Part shown: one piece after another, positions 25,660 to 34,142 of the stretch
How positions within the stretch are numbered: position 1 is the first letter of the stretch
Layout of the letters: the number at the start of each line of letters is the position of its first letter
DNA from: Litorimonas sp964352855
Lineage (GTDB): Bacteria; Pseudomonadota; Alphaproteobacteria; Caulobacterales; Maricaulaceae
Reading direction: 5' to 3'
DNA length: 64,000 nt
Assembly (NCBI GenBank): GCA_964352855.1
Contig: CAYGTR010000002.1
Coordinates: 1 to 64,000, forward strand
Position numbers and translations under genes: made by a program
The notes under the pieces: model-generated
What the model saw: only the letters and a program-made list of their open reading frames with translations
What the model was told of the DNA's origin: nothing
Database searches by the model: none

Positions 25660-26931
25660 TTAATTGACCAGCAACATGGAAATCGCAGGGACGTATGTTA
25701 CAGTCAATAGGCAAGCGATAAGTGCCAGATAGAATGGCCAGATCGTCTTAACCGTGTCTTCCATCCTTATCTTTCCGACCGCAGAGCCCACAAATAAGAC
25801 AGTCCCGACCGGCGGCGTGATTGTGCCAATACCGAGGGCGAGCATCATAATAATTCCAAAGTGTACGGGATCTACGCCGATCGTCTGAACCACGGGCAGG
25901 AATATCGGCGTCACGATGATGATCAAAGGCGCCATATCCATAAATGTCCCTAGCACCAAGAGACAGAACAACACCATGAGCAGGATGATAACGGGTGAAC
26001 TGCTGAGGCCTAAGATAAGGTCAGACATCATCATAGGTGCCTGTAAGAGTGCCAAAAGCCAACCGAATGCTGCTGCTGACCCAATAATCAACATAATCAT
26101 AGCTGTCGTTTTTGTTGAGTTTACAACAGCCGCTTTGAACTCTTTGATACCCAGTGAGCGATAAACAAAGACGCCGATGATCAATGTGTAGACAATGGCA
26201 ACAGCAGAGCTTTCCGTAGGTGTAAATACGCCGCCTAGGATACCTGCAACAATGATAACAGCGGTTAACAAGCCAGGGATAGCGCTAAGCGCGGAGCGTG
26301 CGAGAGCCCGAAATCCGGGAAACACACCTTTAGGGTAGCCTTTGCGCGAGGCAATGATAGAAACGGTTATCATAAGCGCGAGACCGCACATAATGCCCGG
26401 TAAAATACCGGCAATGAACAAATCGCCAATCGAAATTGAAACGGCTGCGGCCGCGGAATAAATAATCATATTATGGCTTGGCGGGATGATAAGACCAAGA
26501 ACCGCAGCCGAAGACGTAACATTGACGGAAAAATCACGATCATAGCCTTTTTCTTCCATAATCGGGATCATGGTACTGCCAATCGCGGAAACACTAGCGA
26601 CAGCCGATCCTGATATCGCGCCGAACATCATGGAGGCTCCAACATTCACGTGCCCCAATCCGCCACGCACGCGTCCAAACATACCTTCTGCGACTTTAAT
26701 AAGCCGTGAAGCAATGCCTGTTTGGGTCATCAAATCCCCTGCAAAAACGAAGAACGGTATCGCCATTAATGTGAAAACATCAATACCTGCCGAAAGACGC
26801 TGCACCGCCACAAGAGGGTTTAACCCAATCATGGCAAAAACAATCATAGAGGAAATCAGTAGCGCAAAGGCCACAGGCACGCGAATAGCGAGAAGCCCCA
26901 AAAGGCTAAGAAGGAGGACCAAAAGTTCCAT
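25660..26931 (-). CDS. dctM: TRAP transporter large permease DctM
   Basis: A 423-residue membrane protein with about 12 hydrophobic helices; it starts MELLVLLLSLLGLLAIRVPVA and contains TRAP large-subunit landmarks such as IPFFVFAGDLM, GAISGSAVASVSAIGS and GIGTITPPVGTVLFVGSAV. It couples sodium movement to solute import with DctP and DctQ. 2 nt separate it from dctQ. Convergent with the PL7 gene. Operon context makes a uronate, unsaturated uronate or DEH the probable cargo. Confidence 0.94.
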   Translation of the reverse strand: MELLVLLLSLLGLLAIRVPVAFALLISSMIVFAMIGLNPLVAVQRLSAGIDVFTLMAIPFFVFAGDLMTQTGIASRLIKVAEGMFGRVRGGLGHVNVGASMMFGAISGSAVASVSAIGSTMIPIMEEKGYDRDFSVNVTSSAAVLGLIIPPSHNMIIYSAAAAVSISIGDLFIAGILPGIMCGLALMITVSIIASRKGYPKGVFPGFRALARSALSAIPGLLTAVIIVAGILGGVFTPTESSAVAIVYTLIIGVFVYRSLGIKEFKAAVVNSTKTTAMIMLIIGSAAAFGWLLALLQAPMMMSDLILGLSSSPVIILLMVLFCLLVLGTFMDMAPLIIIVTPIFLPVVQTIGVDPVHFGIIMMLALGIGTITPPVGTVLFVGSAVGKIRMEDTVKTIWPFYLALIACLLTVTYVPAISMLLVN

Positions 26932-26933
26932 AT

Positions 26934-27437
26934 CTATTCAACCTTCTCAGATTTAGGCAGTATCGCATTTGGAGTTGTCGCCGTGAATTCATCGTAGAGC
27001 TGCTCTAGCGCAAACAAGACGATGAGCCCTCCCGCGATTGGCAAAGGCAATAGTGCCAGCCCACGCGGAAGGCCGAGGGACGGAATATCAAATTCCCAAA
27101 GCGTTGTGGTCAATTCCCATCCCGCAATCACCATAACTAATCCGGCAATCGCTACAGCTAGGTTTGCGACGATATCAAAAGCTTTTCCCATAGGTTTCGG
27201 AACGGCGTTGCGAAGCGCGTCGATGCGAATATGGAAACGTTCGTGAACCCCAACCGCTGCACCAAAAAAAACCAGGTAGCCTAAGAGGACGAGCGATAAA
27301 CGCTCTGACCAAGCGGGACTGTCATTGAAAAAATATCTCGCAATAACCTGATATGAAATAATGGCCGTCATCAGAACGATACAGACCGAGCTAATCAGGA
27401 GGGCAATACGGCTTAAAATATCCAGAAACTTTTTCAT
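26934..27437 (-). CDS. dctQ: TRAP transporter small permease DctQ
   Basis: A 167-residue four-helix membrane protein: LISSVCIVLMTAIISYQVIARYFF is helix 1, and the family pattern PAWSERLSLVLLGYLVFFGAAVG followed by HFRIDAL is present. DctQ is the small integral subunit that pairs with DctM. The ATG overlaps the dctP stop (ATGA). Confidence 0.92.
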   Translation of the reverse strand: MKKFLDILSRIALLISSVCIVLMTAIISYQVIARYFFNDSPAWSERLSLVLLGYLVFFGAAVGVHERFHIRIDALRNAVPKPMGKAFDIVANLAVAIAGLVMVIAGWELTTTLWEFDIPSLGLPRGLALLPLPIAGGLIVLFALEQLYDEFTATTPNAILPKSEKVE

Positions 27438-28489
27438 GAGCCCATCTCCGCGATCCGATCAATTTCCGTTAAATAGGGTTTCAGTTGGGGCGTCACGAAT
27501 TTTTCGTAGACCGGTCCCATAAGGTCTCTGAACGGACCGCTATCTATGTCGGAGAGGATTTCACCGCCATTGTCCAATAAGGCCTGTTTTGATTCTTCGA
27601 CTCTGGCGTCCCAAAGATTTCGCATAACACCAACAGAGTGACGTGCTGCTTCCTTCACAATTTCTTGGTCTTCAGGCGAGAAACTCTTCCAAGTGCGCAA
27701 GCTCATAATTAGCATGTCTGGCGTTCTGAAATGACCTGTTTCAGAGAAGTATGGCGCAACTTCATAATGGCGTGTTGCTATATAACTTGGCCAATTATTT
27801 TCAGCTCCATCAATAACATTTTGAACAAGTCCTTGATAGACCTCACTGAAATTCATCGGCGTAGGGTTCGCGCCCAAAGCGCGAACAGTATCAAGGAAAA
27901 TATCAGAATTAGGCACACGGATCTTCAACCCTTGCAACGCAGATGGATGATCTATGAGACGTTTAGTTGTGTAGAAACCGCGTCCGCCTGTGTCGTAAAT
28001 GGCAAGCCCGCGAAGATTAAATGCTTCTAAGGACTTCATAATATCTTCGCCGATTTCGCCGTCCACGACGCGCCGTTGATGTTCGGTTGACCGGAATAAA
28101 AAGGGAAGGCTGAAAAGCTTTGTTAAGGGAGCGATATTATTAAGCGCCGCACTAAATGTACGGGTCATGTCTAATCCGCCGAACATCGCAATTTCAAGAG
28201 TGCTACCTTCAGAACCCAACTGCCCGCCGGGGTAAAGTTTTATGCTCAAACGGCCATCTGTTTTCTCCACCAGATATTGGCTCATGGCCTTGACGGCTTC
28301 GACAGTCGGATATCCGTCGGGTAGAGCTTCGGCAGAGTATATCGTGCGTTTTGAAACACCTGTTGCGTCCGTGCATCCTGCGAGGGCCGCTGCACTACCT
28401 AAAGCCAAAATGTTACGGCGGCTCGCTTTAAGGAGCCCAGTTTTGGATGATTCAGCCGTGGTTTTTATACGTTGCATAGCGGATCCCAT
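27434..28489 (-). CDS. dctP: TRAP transporter solute-binding protein DctP, probable Tat-exported lipoprotein
   Basis: About 351 residues. The N-terminus has SRRNILALGSAAALAGC: a twin-arginine motif followed by a lipobox, so the binding protein is probably exported folded and lipid-anchored. The mature part is DctP-like with GSEGSTLEIAMFGGLDM, YDTGGRGFYTTKR, LKIRVPNSDIF (the Arg that clamps the substrate carboxylate) and GAENNWPSY. ATG at 28489 has AGGA 7 nt upstream; a GTG one codon earlier is possible. Cargo is inferred as an alginate- or other uronan-derived monouronate. A 150-bp gap separates it from kduD upstream, in which I see no clear promoter. Confidence 0.9.
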   Translation of the reverse strand: MGSAMQRIKTTAESSKTGLLKASRRNILALGSAAALAGCTDATGVSKRTIYSAEALPDGYPTVEAVKAMSQYLVEKTDGRLSIKLYPGGQLGSEGSTLEIAMFGGLDMTRTFSAALNNIAPLTKLFSLPFLFRSTEHQRRVVDGEIGEDIMKSLEAFNLRGLAIYDTGGRGFYTTKRLIDHPSALQGLKIRVPNSDIFLDTVRALGANPTPMNFSEVYQGLVQNVIDGAENNWPSYIATRHYEVAPYFSETGHFRTPDMLIMSLRTWKSFSPEDQEIVKEAARHSVGVMRNLWDARVEESKQALLDNGGEILSDIDSGPFRDLMGPVYEKFVTPQLKPYLTEIDRIAEMGS

Positions 28490-28642
28490 CACACAGTCCT
28501 TTTATATTATTGGCAGGCTCTCGTGTTTCCAGCATTTAGGTAGACGATTGAACTTGCGAGTCTTTTAATCAAAATTCAAGCCATAGATTTATTGTATGGC
28601 TTTCCGCAATTGCACTGATTTTTATCTATGAATACCCCACCA

Positions 28643-29392
28643 TCAGCGGGATAACCAACCGCCGTCAACTGGCAGAGTAATGCCTTGAACGTAATCAGAA
28701 GCTTGTGACGCAAGAAACACAATCGCGCCGCCCATATCAGATGGTTTACCCCATCGTCCGCTCGGAATTCGGCCCAATATTTCGGTATTGCGCTTTTCAT
28801 CTGCTTGAAGCGCCGCTGTATTGTTGGTCGCAAAATAACCCGGTGCGATCGCATTGACGTTAATGCCGTGTTTTGCCCATTCATTGGCCAACGCTTTGGT
28901 CAACCCGCCGACGCCGCTTTTGGACGCGGTATAAGACGGCACGCGAATGCCCCCTTGAAAGGTGAGCATAGAGGCAATGTTAATTATTTTACCTGTCTTT
29001 TCTTCAGCCACCAAATGACGCGCAAAGGCTTGGGAGAGAAAGAACAAAGTCCGTAAGTTCACATTCATCACCGAGTCCCATTCCTCAGGTGTAAAGTTGA
29101 TGGCTTCATTCCGTTTAATAATCCCCGCATTGTTGACAAGAATATCTGCACGACCCAATGCCGTAACGGCTTTGGAAATAATCTCTGCAACCCCTTCAGC
29201 CTGACCTAAATCAGCTTGAATGGAATGGGTTTTTACGCCTGTCTCGGCAATCATCTGCAAAGTTTCTGTGGGTGCAGAGCGGCCAATTAAAGCAATGTCA
29301 GCGCCCGCATGTGCCAAAGCAAGTGCCATGCCTTGCCCAAGGCCCGTATTAGCGCCCGTGACGAGCGCCGTTTTTCCGGTAAGGTCAAACAT
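28643..29392 (-). CDS. kduD: 2-dehydro-3-deoxy-D-gluconate 5-dehydrogenase KduD
   Basis: A 249-residue short-chain dehydrogenase. Cofactor loop TGANTGLGQGMA, NNAGI, catalytic Ser in ASMLTFQG, and the YTASKSG Tyr-Lys pair are all present. In the keturonate pathway KduD interconverts 2,5-diketo-3-deoxygluconate and KDG. The adjacent KduI makes this the specific reading rather than a generic SDR. It begins 9 nt after kduI. Length is typical. Confidence 0.88.
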   Translation of the reverse strand: MFDLTGKTALVTGANTGLGQGMALALAHAGADIALIGRSAPTETLQMIAETGVKTHSIQADLGQAEGVAEIISKAVTALGRADILVNNAGIIKRNEAINFTPEEWDSVMNVNLRTLFFLSQAFARHLVAEEKTGKIINIASMLTFQGGIRVPSYTASKSGVGGLTKALANEWAKHGINVNAIAPGYFATNNTAALQADEKRNTEILGRIPSGRWGKPSDMGGAIVFLASQASDYVQGITLPVDGGWLSR

Positions 29393-29401
29393 AAGATACC
29401 T

Positions 29402-30250
29402 CTATGCAAGTTGGCAAATATCGCAAACAGAGAGATCGGTGTAATCTAAATTCTCACCGCCCATACCCCAAATAAATGAATAAGCTTTTGTACCGGAGCC
29501 CATATGAATGGACCAAGGCGGAGAAATCACAGCCTCTTCATTTTCCATAACGATGTGACGGATTTTGTCTTCTTCACCCATAAAATGGAACAGACGGGAA
29601 TTCTTATCAAGATCAAAATAAAGATAAACTTCGGATCGGCGATCATGCAAATGCGGCGGCATGGTGTTCCACACACTACCTTCACTCAATATGGTGAGTC
29701 CGAGGAGAAGCTGACAAGATTTCGCCGTTGTTGGAACAATATATTGATAGATAATCCGTTCATTACTTTCGGCCAAGGAACCGCGCTCTAGCGGGACAGC
29801 TTCGTCAATTGAAATTTTAACAACCTCATAGGCTTTATGCGCTGGTGTTGAGAGCAAATAGAATTTAGCCGGAGTAGCTGCGTCATCAGATTCAAAAACA
29901 ACGTCTTTTCTGCCCATTGGAATGTAAAGACCATCGAGCTTTTTCAGCTCATGCACAGTCCCGTCAATCGTTACCGTGCCAGAGCCTGGGCCAATATTGA
30001 TGACGCCTAATTCGCGGCGCTCCAGAAACGGATGCCCTTTCGCGGACGCAGGCTCACTTTGATGCGGTAAGACTACAGGCTTGGAGATAGGTGCAGCGCC
30101 GCCAATCACAAAACGCTCATTATGAGAATAATTGAGATTAATTTCATCAGCCACAAACAGGCCTGAGACGATATAACGATCTCTCAACTCTTCATTTGAA
30201 ACACAGTCCATCATATCTGGATGGGTGGCATGGTAAGTTTTGTTAAACAC
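29402..30250 (-). CDS. kduI: 5-keto-4-deoxyuronate isomerase KduI
   Basis: A 282-residue zinc cupin converting 5-keto-4-deoxyuronate (DEH-type open form) to 2,5-diketo-3-deoxygluconate. The metal site is visible as PPHLHDRRSEVY (two His and the Glu) with the last ligand His in WSIHMG; GVINIGPGSG and LYIPMGRKD are further family segments. The start is GTG with AGGAGA upstream. kduI-kduD lie in tandem and read toward dctPQM. A LacI-type operator lies 44 bp upstream. Its presence beside DehR means two routes from unsaturated uronate to KDG. Confidence 0.93.
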   Translation of the reverse strand: MFNKTYHATHPDMMDCVSNEELRDRYIVSGLFVADEINLNYSHNERFVIGGAAPISKPVVLPHQSEPASAKGHPFLERRELGVINIGPGSGTVTIDGTVHELKKLDGLYIPMGRKDVVFESDDAATPAKFYLLSTPAHKAYEVVKISIDEAVPLERGSLAESNERIIYQYIVPTTAKSCQLLLGLTILSEGSVWNTMPPHLHDRRSEVYLYFDLDKNSRLFHFMGEEDKIRHIVMENEEAVISPPWSIHMGSGTKAYSFIWGMGGENLDYTDLSVCDICQLA

Positions 30251-30293
30251 TAAGGTCTCCTAGAGGTAATTCATGGGGATTATTTTGTATATT

Positions 30294-30307
30294 GGTAACC
30301 GGTGTCA
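30294..30307. promoter_or_regulatory. Probable LacI-family operator upstream of kduI
   Basis: GGTAACCGGTGTCA is the exact reverse complement of the site at 31512-31525 on the other side of the LacI gene. The core ACCGGT is self-complementary with C-G at the centre, the hallmark of LacI-family operators. Immediately to its left the sequence reads ATTGGTA, so a GntR-type half-site overlaps it. Confidence 0.72.
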
Positions 30308-30355
30308 TAAGGCGCGTCCAGAGCTATTCAAAAATTTCATCTGAATTTCAACCGA

Positions 30356-31402
30356 TTAGTGTGACTTATTCACTGGTGCGGTAGACTCTCTAATGATTAA
30401 GTCTAGAGCAATTGTTTGTGGGATTGATTTTTCGTCTGATTTATTTGGATTATCAGAATAGATGAGGAGTTTAGCGATATCGCAGCCGACATTACGGATT
30501 GGGAAGCGAACTGATGTCATAGGTGGCCAGATACGTGAGACGATCGGCGTGTCATCGTATCCAACAACAGATAAATCCTCAGGGATACGCAATCCCGCCT
30601 TTCTTGCGGCAAAATAAACACCCACCGCCATTTCGTCATTCCCTGCGAAAATTGCCGTTGGCCGATCCCTCATCAACAAAAGTTTTGTTGCACATTTCAC
30701 GCCGGAGTCATAGGTGTAGGCACCCTCCATGGTGAGCTCTGACTTTAGCTCTATGTCGAATTCTGCAAGGCCGGCTATAAAACCGGCGCGGCGCTCGCGC
30801 GCTGACATGAACAGTTCTGGTCCGTGAATATGTGCAATTTTCGTATGTCCTAGCTGAGCCAAGTGACGAGCTGCAAACTTTGCCCCCTCTGCATCGGCAG
30901 TTTTGATTTGATGCTCTGGGTCATTCAAATCCACTGAAGCAATGCGTACAAAGTGGCAATTTAGGTCTTTAAGCTTCTGCGATAGCTCCAAATCCTCAGA
31001 AACAGAGGGTACAAAGATGAGACCGAACGGGTTGTGTAGCTGAACAAAGGATAAAATTTGTTCGTGATAATCAGGATCAGTGCGTTGGCACGGTCGCAAA
31101 ACGAGTTGGTATCGTGTGCCTTTGAGTGCCTGCAATATGCCCCGTTGCATATTGGCGATATATTGAGGGCTGGGGTTGTCATAAACCAAACCTATCAGAA
31201 AAGAGCGGCGAAAGGCCAAAGCTTGAGCTTGCGGGTTCGGAATGAAGCCCGTCTCTTTGATAATTTTCTTGATTTCAACGCGCGTGTTGTTGCTTACGGA
31301 GGGGGCATCATTAATAACGCGAGACACAGTCTTTTTTGATACCCCCGCCATGCGGGCAATATCATTAATCGTAATCGTATCTTTCCGACGTTGCGTTGTC
31401 AT
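30356..31402 (-). CDS. LacI-family transcription regulator
   Basis: A 348-residue repressor-type protein. N-terminal helix-turn-helix and hinge: ITINDIARMAGVSKKTVSRVIN, then a periplasmic-binding-protein-like effector domain with GLVYDNPSPQYIANMQRG, AIFAGNDEMAVG and SVVGYDDTPI. ATG has AGGGGA upstream. It sits between kduI and the divergent 31571 gene; the two copies of a 14-bp ACCGGT site flank it at both neighbouring promoters, so it probably controls the kduI-kduD(-dctPQM) and the 31571-32414 transcripts. Effector unknown; KDG or a keturonate is a reasonable guess. Confidence 0.9.
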   Translation of the reverse strand: MTTQRRKDTITINDIARMAGVSKKTVSRVINDAPSVSNNTRVEIKKIIKETGFIPNPQAQALAFRRSFLIGLVYDNPSPQYIANMQRGILQALKGTRYQLVLRPCQRTDPDYHEQILSFVQLHNPFGLIFVPSVSEDLELSQKLKDLNCHFVRIASVDLNDPEHQIKTADAEGAKFAARHLAQLGHTKIAHIHGPELFMSARERRAGFIAGLAEFDIELKSELTMEGAYTYDSGVKCATKLLLMRDRPTAIFAGNDEMAVGVYFAARKAGLRIPEDLSVVGYDDTPIVSRIWPPMTSVRFPIRNVGCDIAKLLIYSDNPNKSDEKSIPQTIALDLIIRESTAPVNKSH

Positions 31403-31511
31403 TTTCCCCTACAGTTTCATTTATAAAGCTAATCTATCGCAGGGGTTAAATCTTATCACAACAGAAGAAATGAAAAATAAGTCGAAATATTAGCTTTTGG
31501 GAATTGCTAAA

Positions 31512-31525
31512 TGACACCGGTTACC
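31512..31525. promoter_or_regulatory. Probable LacI-family operator upstream of the FAH-family gene
   Basis: TGACACCGGTTACC, identical on the opposite strand to 30294-30307. It is centred about 52 bp before the ATG at 31571. Two identical 14-bp copies at two divergent promoters around a LacI gene are unlikely to be chance. Confidence 0.72.
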
Positions 31526-31570
31526 TTTACACTGAGCTCTGATGATCGTGAGTCTTAAAAGGCATAAAAT

Positions 31571-32359
31571 ATGAAACAAGGCTTTACGGCGGCTTCGGCT
31601 ATTGCGCAGGCATTTACAGATGCTCGTATGAATGCAGAGGGATTGCCGAACTATCCGGGGCCACTCCCTTCGTCTCTTGAAGAGGCTTATGGGATTCAGG
31701 ATGCCGCTATTGATATATGGCCTCATGAAATTGTCGGTTGGAAAGTCGGCGGGATTGGTGACGACCATGCCAAGACGCTTGGCGCAACAAAGCTAGCGGG
31801 GCCTGTCTATGAAAATCAAGTCTATAAAGCGAATGGTAATATCGTTGAAATGCCTGTCTTTGAAAAAGGCTTTGCGGCGATCGAGCCCGAAATTGTGATG
31901 ATTGTGGGCAAAGATGCTCCTGGTCATAAAACGCAATGGTCAGCGGAGGAGGCGCAAGCTTATGTCGGCGATGTTCACATAGGTGTTGAAATTGCGAGCA
32001 GCCCTTTTCCGGCCATTAATGACATGGGACCATTGGTTACCATTTCTGATTTTGGGAATAATAATGGGCTGATTATTGGACAAAAACTCACGAACTGGAA
32101 TGATTCCGAATTAGAAGATTGGATTGTCGAGACGATTATTGATGGCCAAAGCATGGGTGTTACGACACCACCTGGGCCTCTCGAATCTTTCCGTTTCATC
32201 CTTGAGAATACAGCCATGCGCGGTCGTCCTCTAAAGAAGGGCATGGCCATAACAACAGGGGCTATTACGGGCGTGCATCAAGCTTTTAGCGGACAGCACA
32301 GTTCGATACATTGCAGCAATGCCGAAGATATTAATCTCAAACTTGTTCCCGCGACTTAA
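31571..32359 (+). CDS. 2-keto-4-pentenoate hydratase / fumarylacetoacetate hydrolase-superfamily protein
   Basis: A 262-residue cytoplasmic protein of the MhpD/FAH fold. Metal-ligand pattern: AIEPEIVMIVGKDA (E-x-E) followed by VGDVHIGVEIASSPF, where the downstream Glu completes the site; GWKVGGIGD near residue 57 is also typical. Known members hydrate or cleave 2-keto acids with a double bond or a second keto group in catechol, rhamnose and fucose catabolism. There is no aromatic-degradation gene nearby; instead it is LacI-operator linked to uronate genes. A role on a keto-deoxy sugar acid intermediate is inferred, not shown. The next gene starts 55 nt downstream. Confidence 0.75.
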   Translation: MKQGFTAASAIAQAFTDARMNAEGLPNYPGPLPSSLEEAYGIQDAAIDIWPHEIVGWKVGGIGDDHAKTLGATKLAGPVYENQVYKANGNIVEMPVFEKGFAAIEPEIVMIVGKDAPGHKTQWSAEEAQAYVGDVHIGVEIASSPFPAINDMGPLVTISDFGNNNGLIIGQKLTNWNDSELEDWIVETIIDGQSMGVTTPPGPLESFRFILENTAMRGRPLKKGMAITTGAITGVHQAFSGQHSSIHCSNAEDINLKLVPAT

Positions 32360-32413
32360 AAATTGCTCGAAAGAATGAAGGCGCAGAATCTTAATAATAA
32401 AAGGCAAAGCAAG

Positions 32414-34096
32414 ATGAACTTTACTGCGAAAAAATCGTTCCTTACTTTATGTTTCACCAGCGCGTTATCAATCCCTGTTCTGGCAGGTGCTACCGATCTG
32501 AAACCTCTAGACATACTAACAAATGTGGACGTTATATCGGATCATTACCTCCCTGATTTTTCCTATGCGGGTTATAATAATGGGGTTGGCGACATCCCGG
32601 TTTTGAAAGGTAGAACGATTGATGTCACAGATTATGGTGTCATCGCTGATGACGGATTGGATGATTCCAAGGCTTTTTTGAAAGCGCTTGAGGCGGCACA
32701 TAAAGTGCGTGGCACTGTGATTGTTAAACTCCCCAAAGGTAAAATTCTAATTTCCGATATCCTTAAAATATCGCGCAGTGACATTGTCCTGCGGGGGAGT
32801 GGATCCGGTGTGGAAGGCACAAATCTGCACTTCCCGCGTCCCTTGCAAATGGTTGAAAATGATGGGTATTTTGATGAAATAAAGACCTATCTGAAAAAAT
32901 ATGACAAGCGCCAAGTCGAAAAACAAAACAATATAGATGTTTTGTTTTCGGAATATTCTTGGACCGGAGGATTTATCTGGGTTCAAAAAGAAGGCACGCG
33001 TGCTGCGGCCTATTTAGAAGAGAGAGACCCTGTAATTACTGTGCTAGCGAATGCCTTACAGGGAGAGGCCGGGACGCAGACGGTCACGATAGACCAAGCC
33101 CAAAACTTGAAACTCGGTGATATTGTCGAGCTCCAATGGCTTAATCGCCAAGGCGAAAACAGCCCCTTGCTTAAAGAAATGTATGGCGATACCGAATTAA
33201 AAATCGGCTCGCATCATTGGACATTTGCGGATCGCCCATTAGTGCGGCAAAAAACGAAAATTCTCTCGATTGAAGGCTCAATCGTCACGTTGAGTGACCC
33301 GCTTCTTCACACCATCTCGGCGGACATTCCAGCCCAGTTTGCTATATGGGATCACCTGACCCATGTTGGCATTGAAGATGTTCGTATTACATTCCCCGAC
33401 TCCCCTTCTTTCGGGCATCATATGGAGCGTGGTTATAACGGCATTTATATGACCAGCGTTTTTGATGGCTGGATAAGAGACGTAAACTTCCATAATGCCG
33501 ATACGGGTGTGCTCACTTATAACAGTGCAAATTTGACCATTTCAAATATTGAGACGACGGGCCAGCGTCGCGCGCATTATACCGTGCATGCCGGAAATGT
33601 TCACAATGTCTTGGTGAAAGATTTACGCGTTCATAATCCGTCTGTTCATTCGCTCAGTCTCAACACGCAATCCACAAAATGTGTGTTTCAAAATGCGGTC
33701 GTTACAAAAACACCGGTGCTCGATCAGCATGCGGGTGCCAATCATCAAAACCTCTTTGACAACATCACCGTCAATGTCGATGCGCAGCGCGATAAGGACG
33801 AGGCCTATTTTCCCATTTGGGATGGCAGCGGGGCAGGGTACTGGCAGCCCGGTCATGGCCGCTATAACACGACTTGGAACCTGAAAGTAAACGTTATGAG
33901 CGGCGCGAATCGTTCAGAGAAAGTAACGCTTCGTGGATTGGCTGAAGGCCCGGATGCGCGCATTGTCGGTGTGTCCGGCAACCGCGAATTTGAGGTGGAT
34001 TACTTTCCTGAACCTTACTCAGAGCGCGTGAATGTGAGTATGGAGGATGTTCCCTCGCTTTATACTTATCAGCTCCACAAGCGCTTAAGCAAATAA
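32414..34096 (+). CDS. Secreted right-handed beta-helix protein, pectate-lyase-superfamily type, specificity unknown
   Basis: About 560 residues with a Sec signal peptide (FLTLCFTSALSIPVLAGA). After it GRTIDVTDYGVIADDGLDDSKAFLKAL is the entry motif of Pectate_lyase_3-type helices, split here as the D-Y-G and D-D-S elements. Repeating coils follow: IRDVNFHNADTGVL, LTISNIETTG, VLVKDLRVHNPSVHSL, CVFQNAVVTKTPV, NLFDNITVNVDA. Several His residues lie on successive turns (RRAHYTVHAGNVHN, DQHAGANHQN). It is not clearly PL1, PL6, PL9 or GH28. The ATG at 32414 starts the signal peptide; the frame opens earlier at 32363. Location between the uronate hydratase and a TonB receptor suggests a polysaccharide lyase or hydrolase acting in the periplasm. 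Confidence 0.75.
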   Translation: MNFTAKKSFLTLCFTSALSIPVLAGATDLKPLDILTNVDVISDHYLPDFSYAGYNNGVGDIPVLKGRTIDVTDYGVIADDGLDDSKAFLKALEAAHKVRGTVIVKLPKGKILISDILKISRSDIVLRGSGSGVEGTNLHFPRPLQMVENDGYFDEIKTYLKKYDKRQVEKQNNIDVLFSEYSWTGGFIWVQKEGTRAAAYLEERDPVITVLANALQGEAGTQTVTIDQAQNLKLGDIVELQWLNRQGENSPLLKEMYGDTELKIGSHHWTFADRPLVRQKTKILSIEGSIVTLSDPLLHTISADIPAQFAIWDHLTHVGIEDVRITFPDSPSFGHHMERGYNGIYMTSVFDGWIRDVNFHNADTGVLTYNSANLTISNIETTGQRRAHYTVHAGNVHNVLVKDLRVHNPSVHSLSLNTQSTKCVFQNAVVTKTPVLDQHAGANHQNLFDNITVNVDAQRDKDEAYFPIWDGSGAGYWQPGHGRYNTTWNLKVNVMSGANRSEKVTLRGLAEGPDARIVGVSGNREFEVDYFPEPYSERVNVSMEDVPSLYTYQLHKRLSK

Positions 34097-34142
34097 CGAG
34101 GCCTTTATGTGACTAAATAGCAACAGATAAATTAAATAGTAA

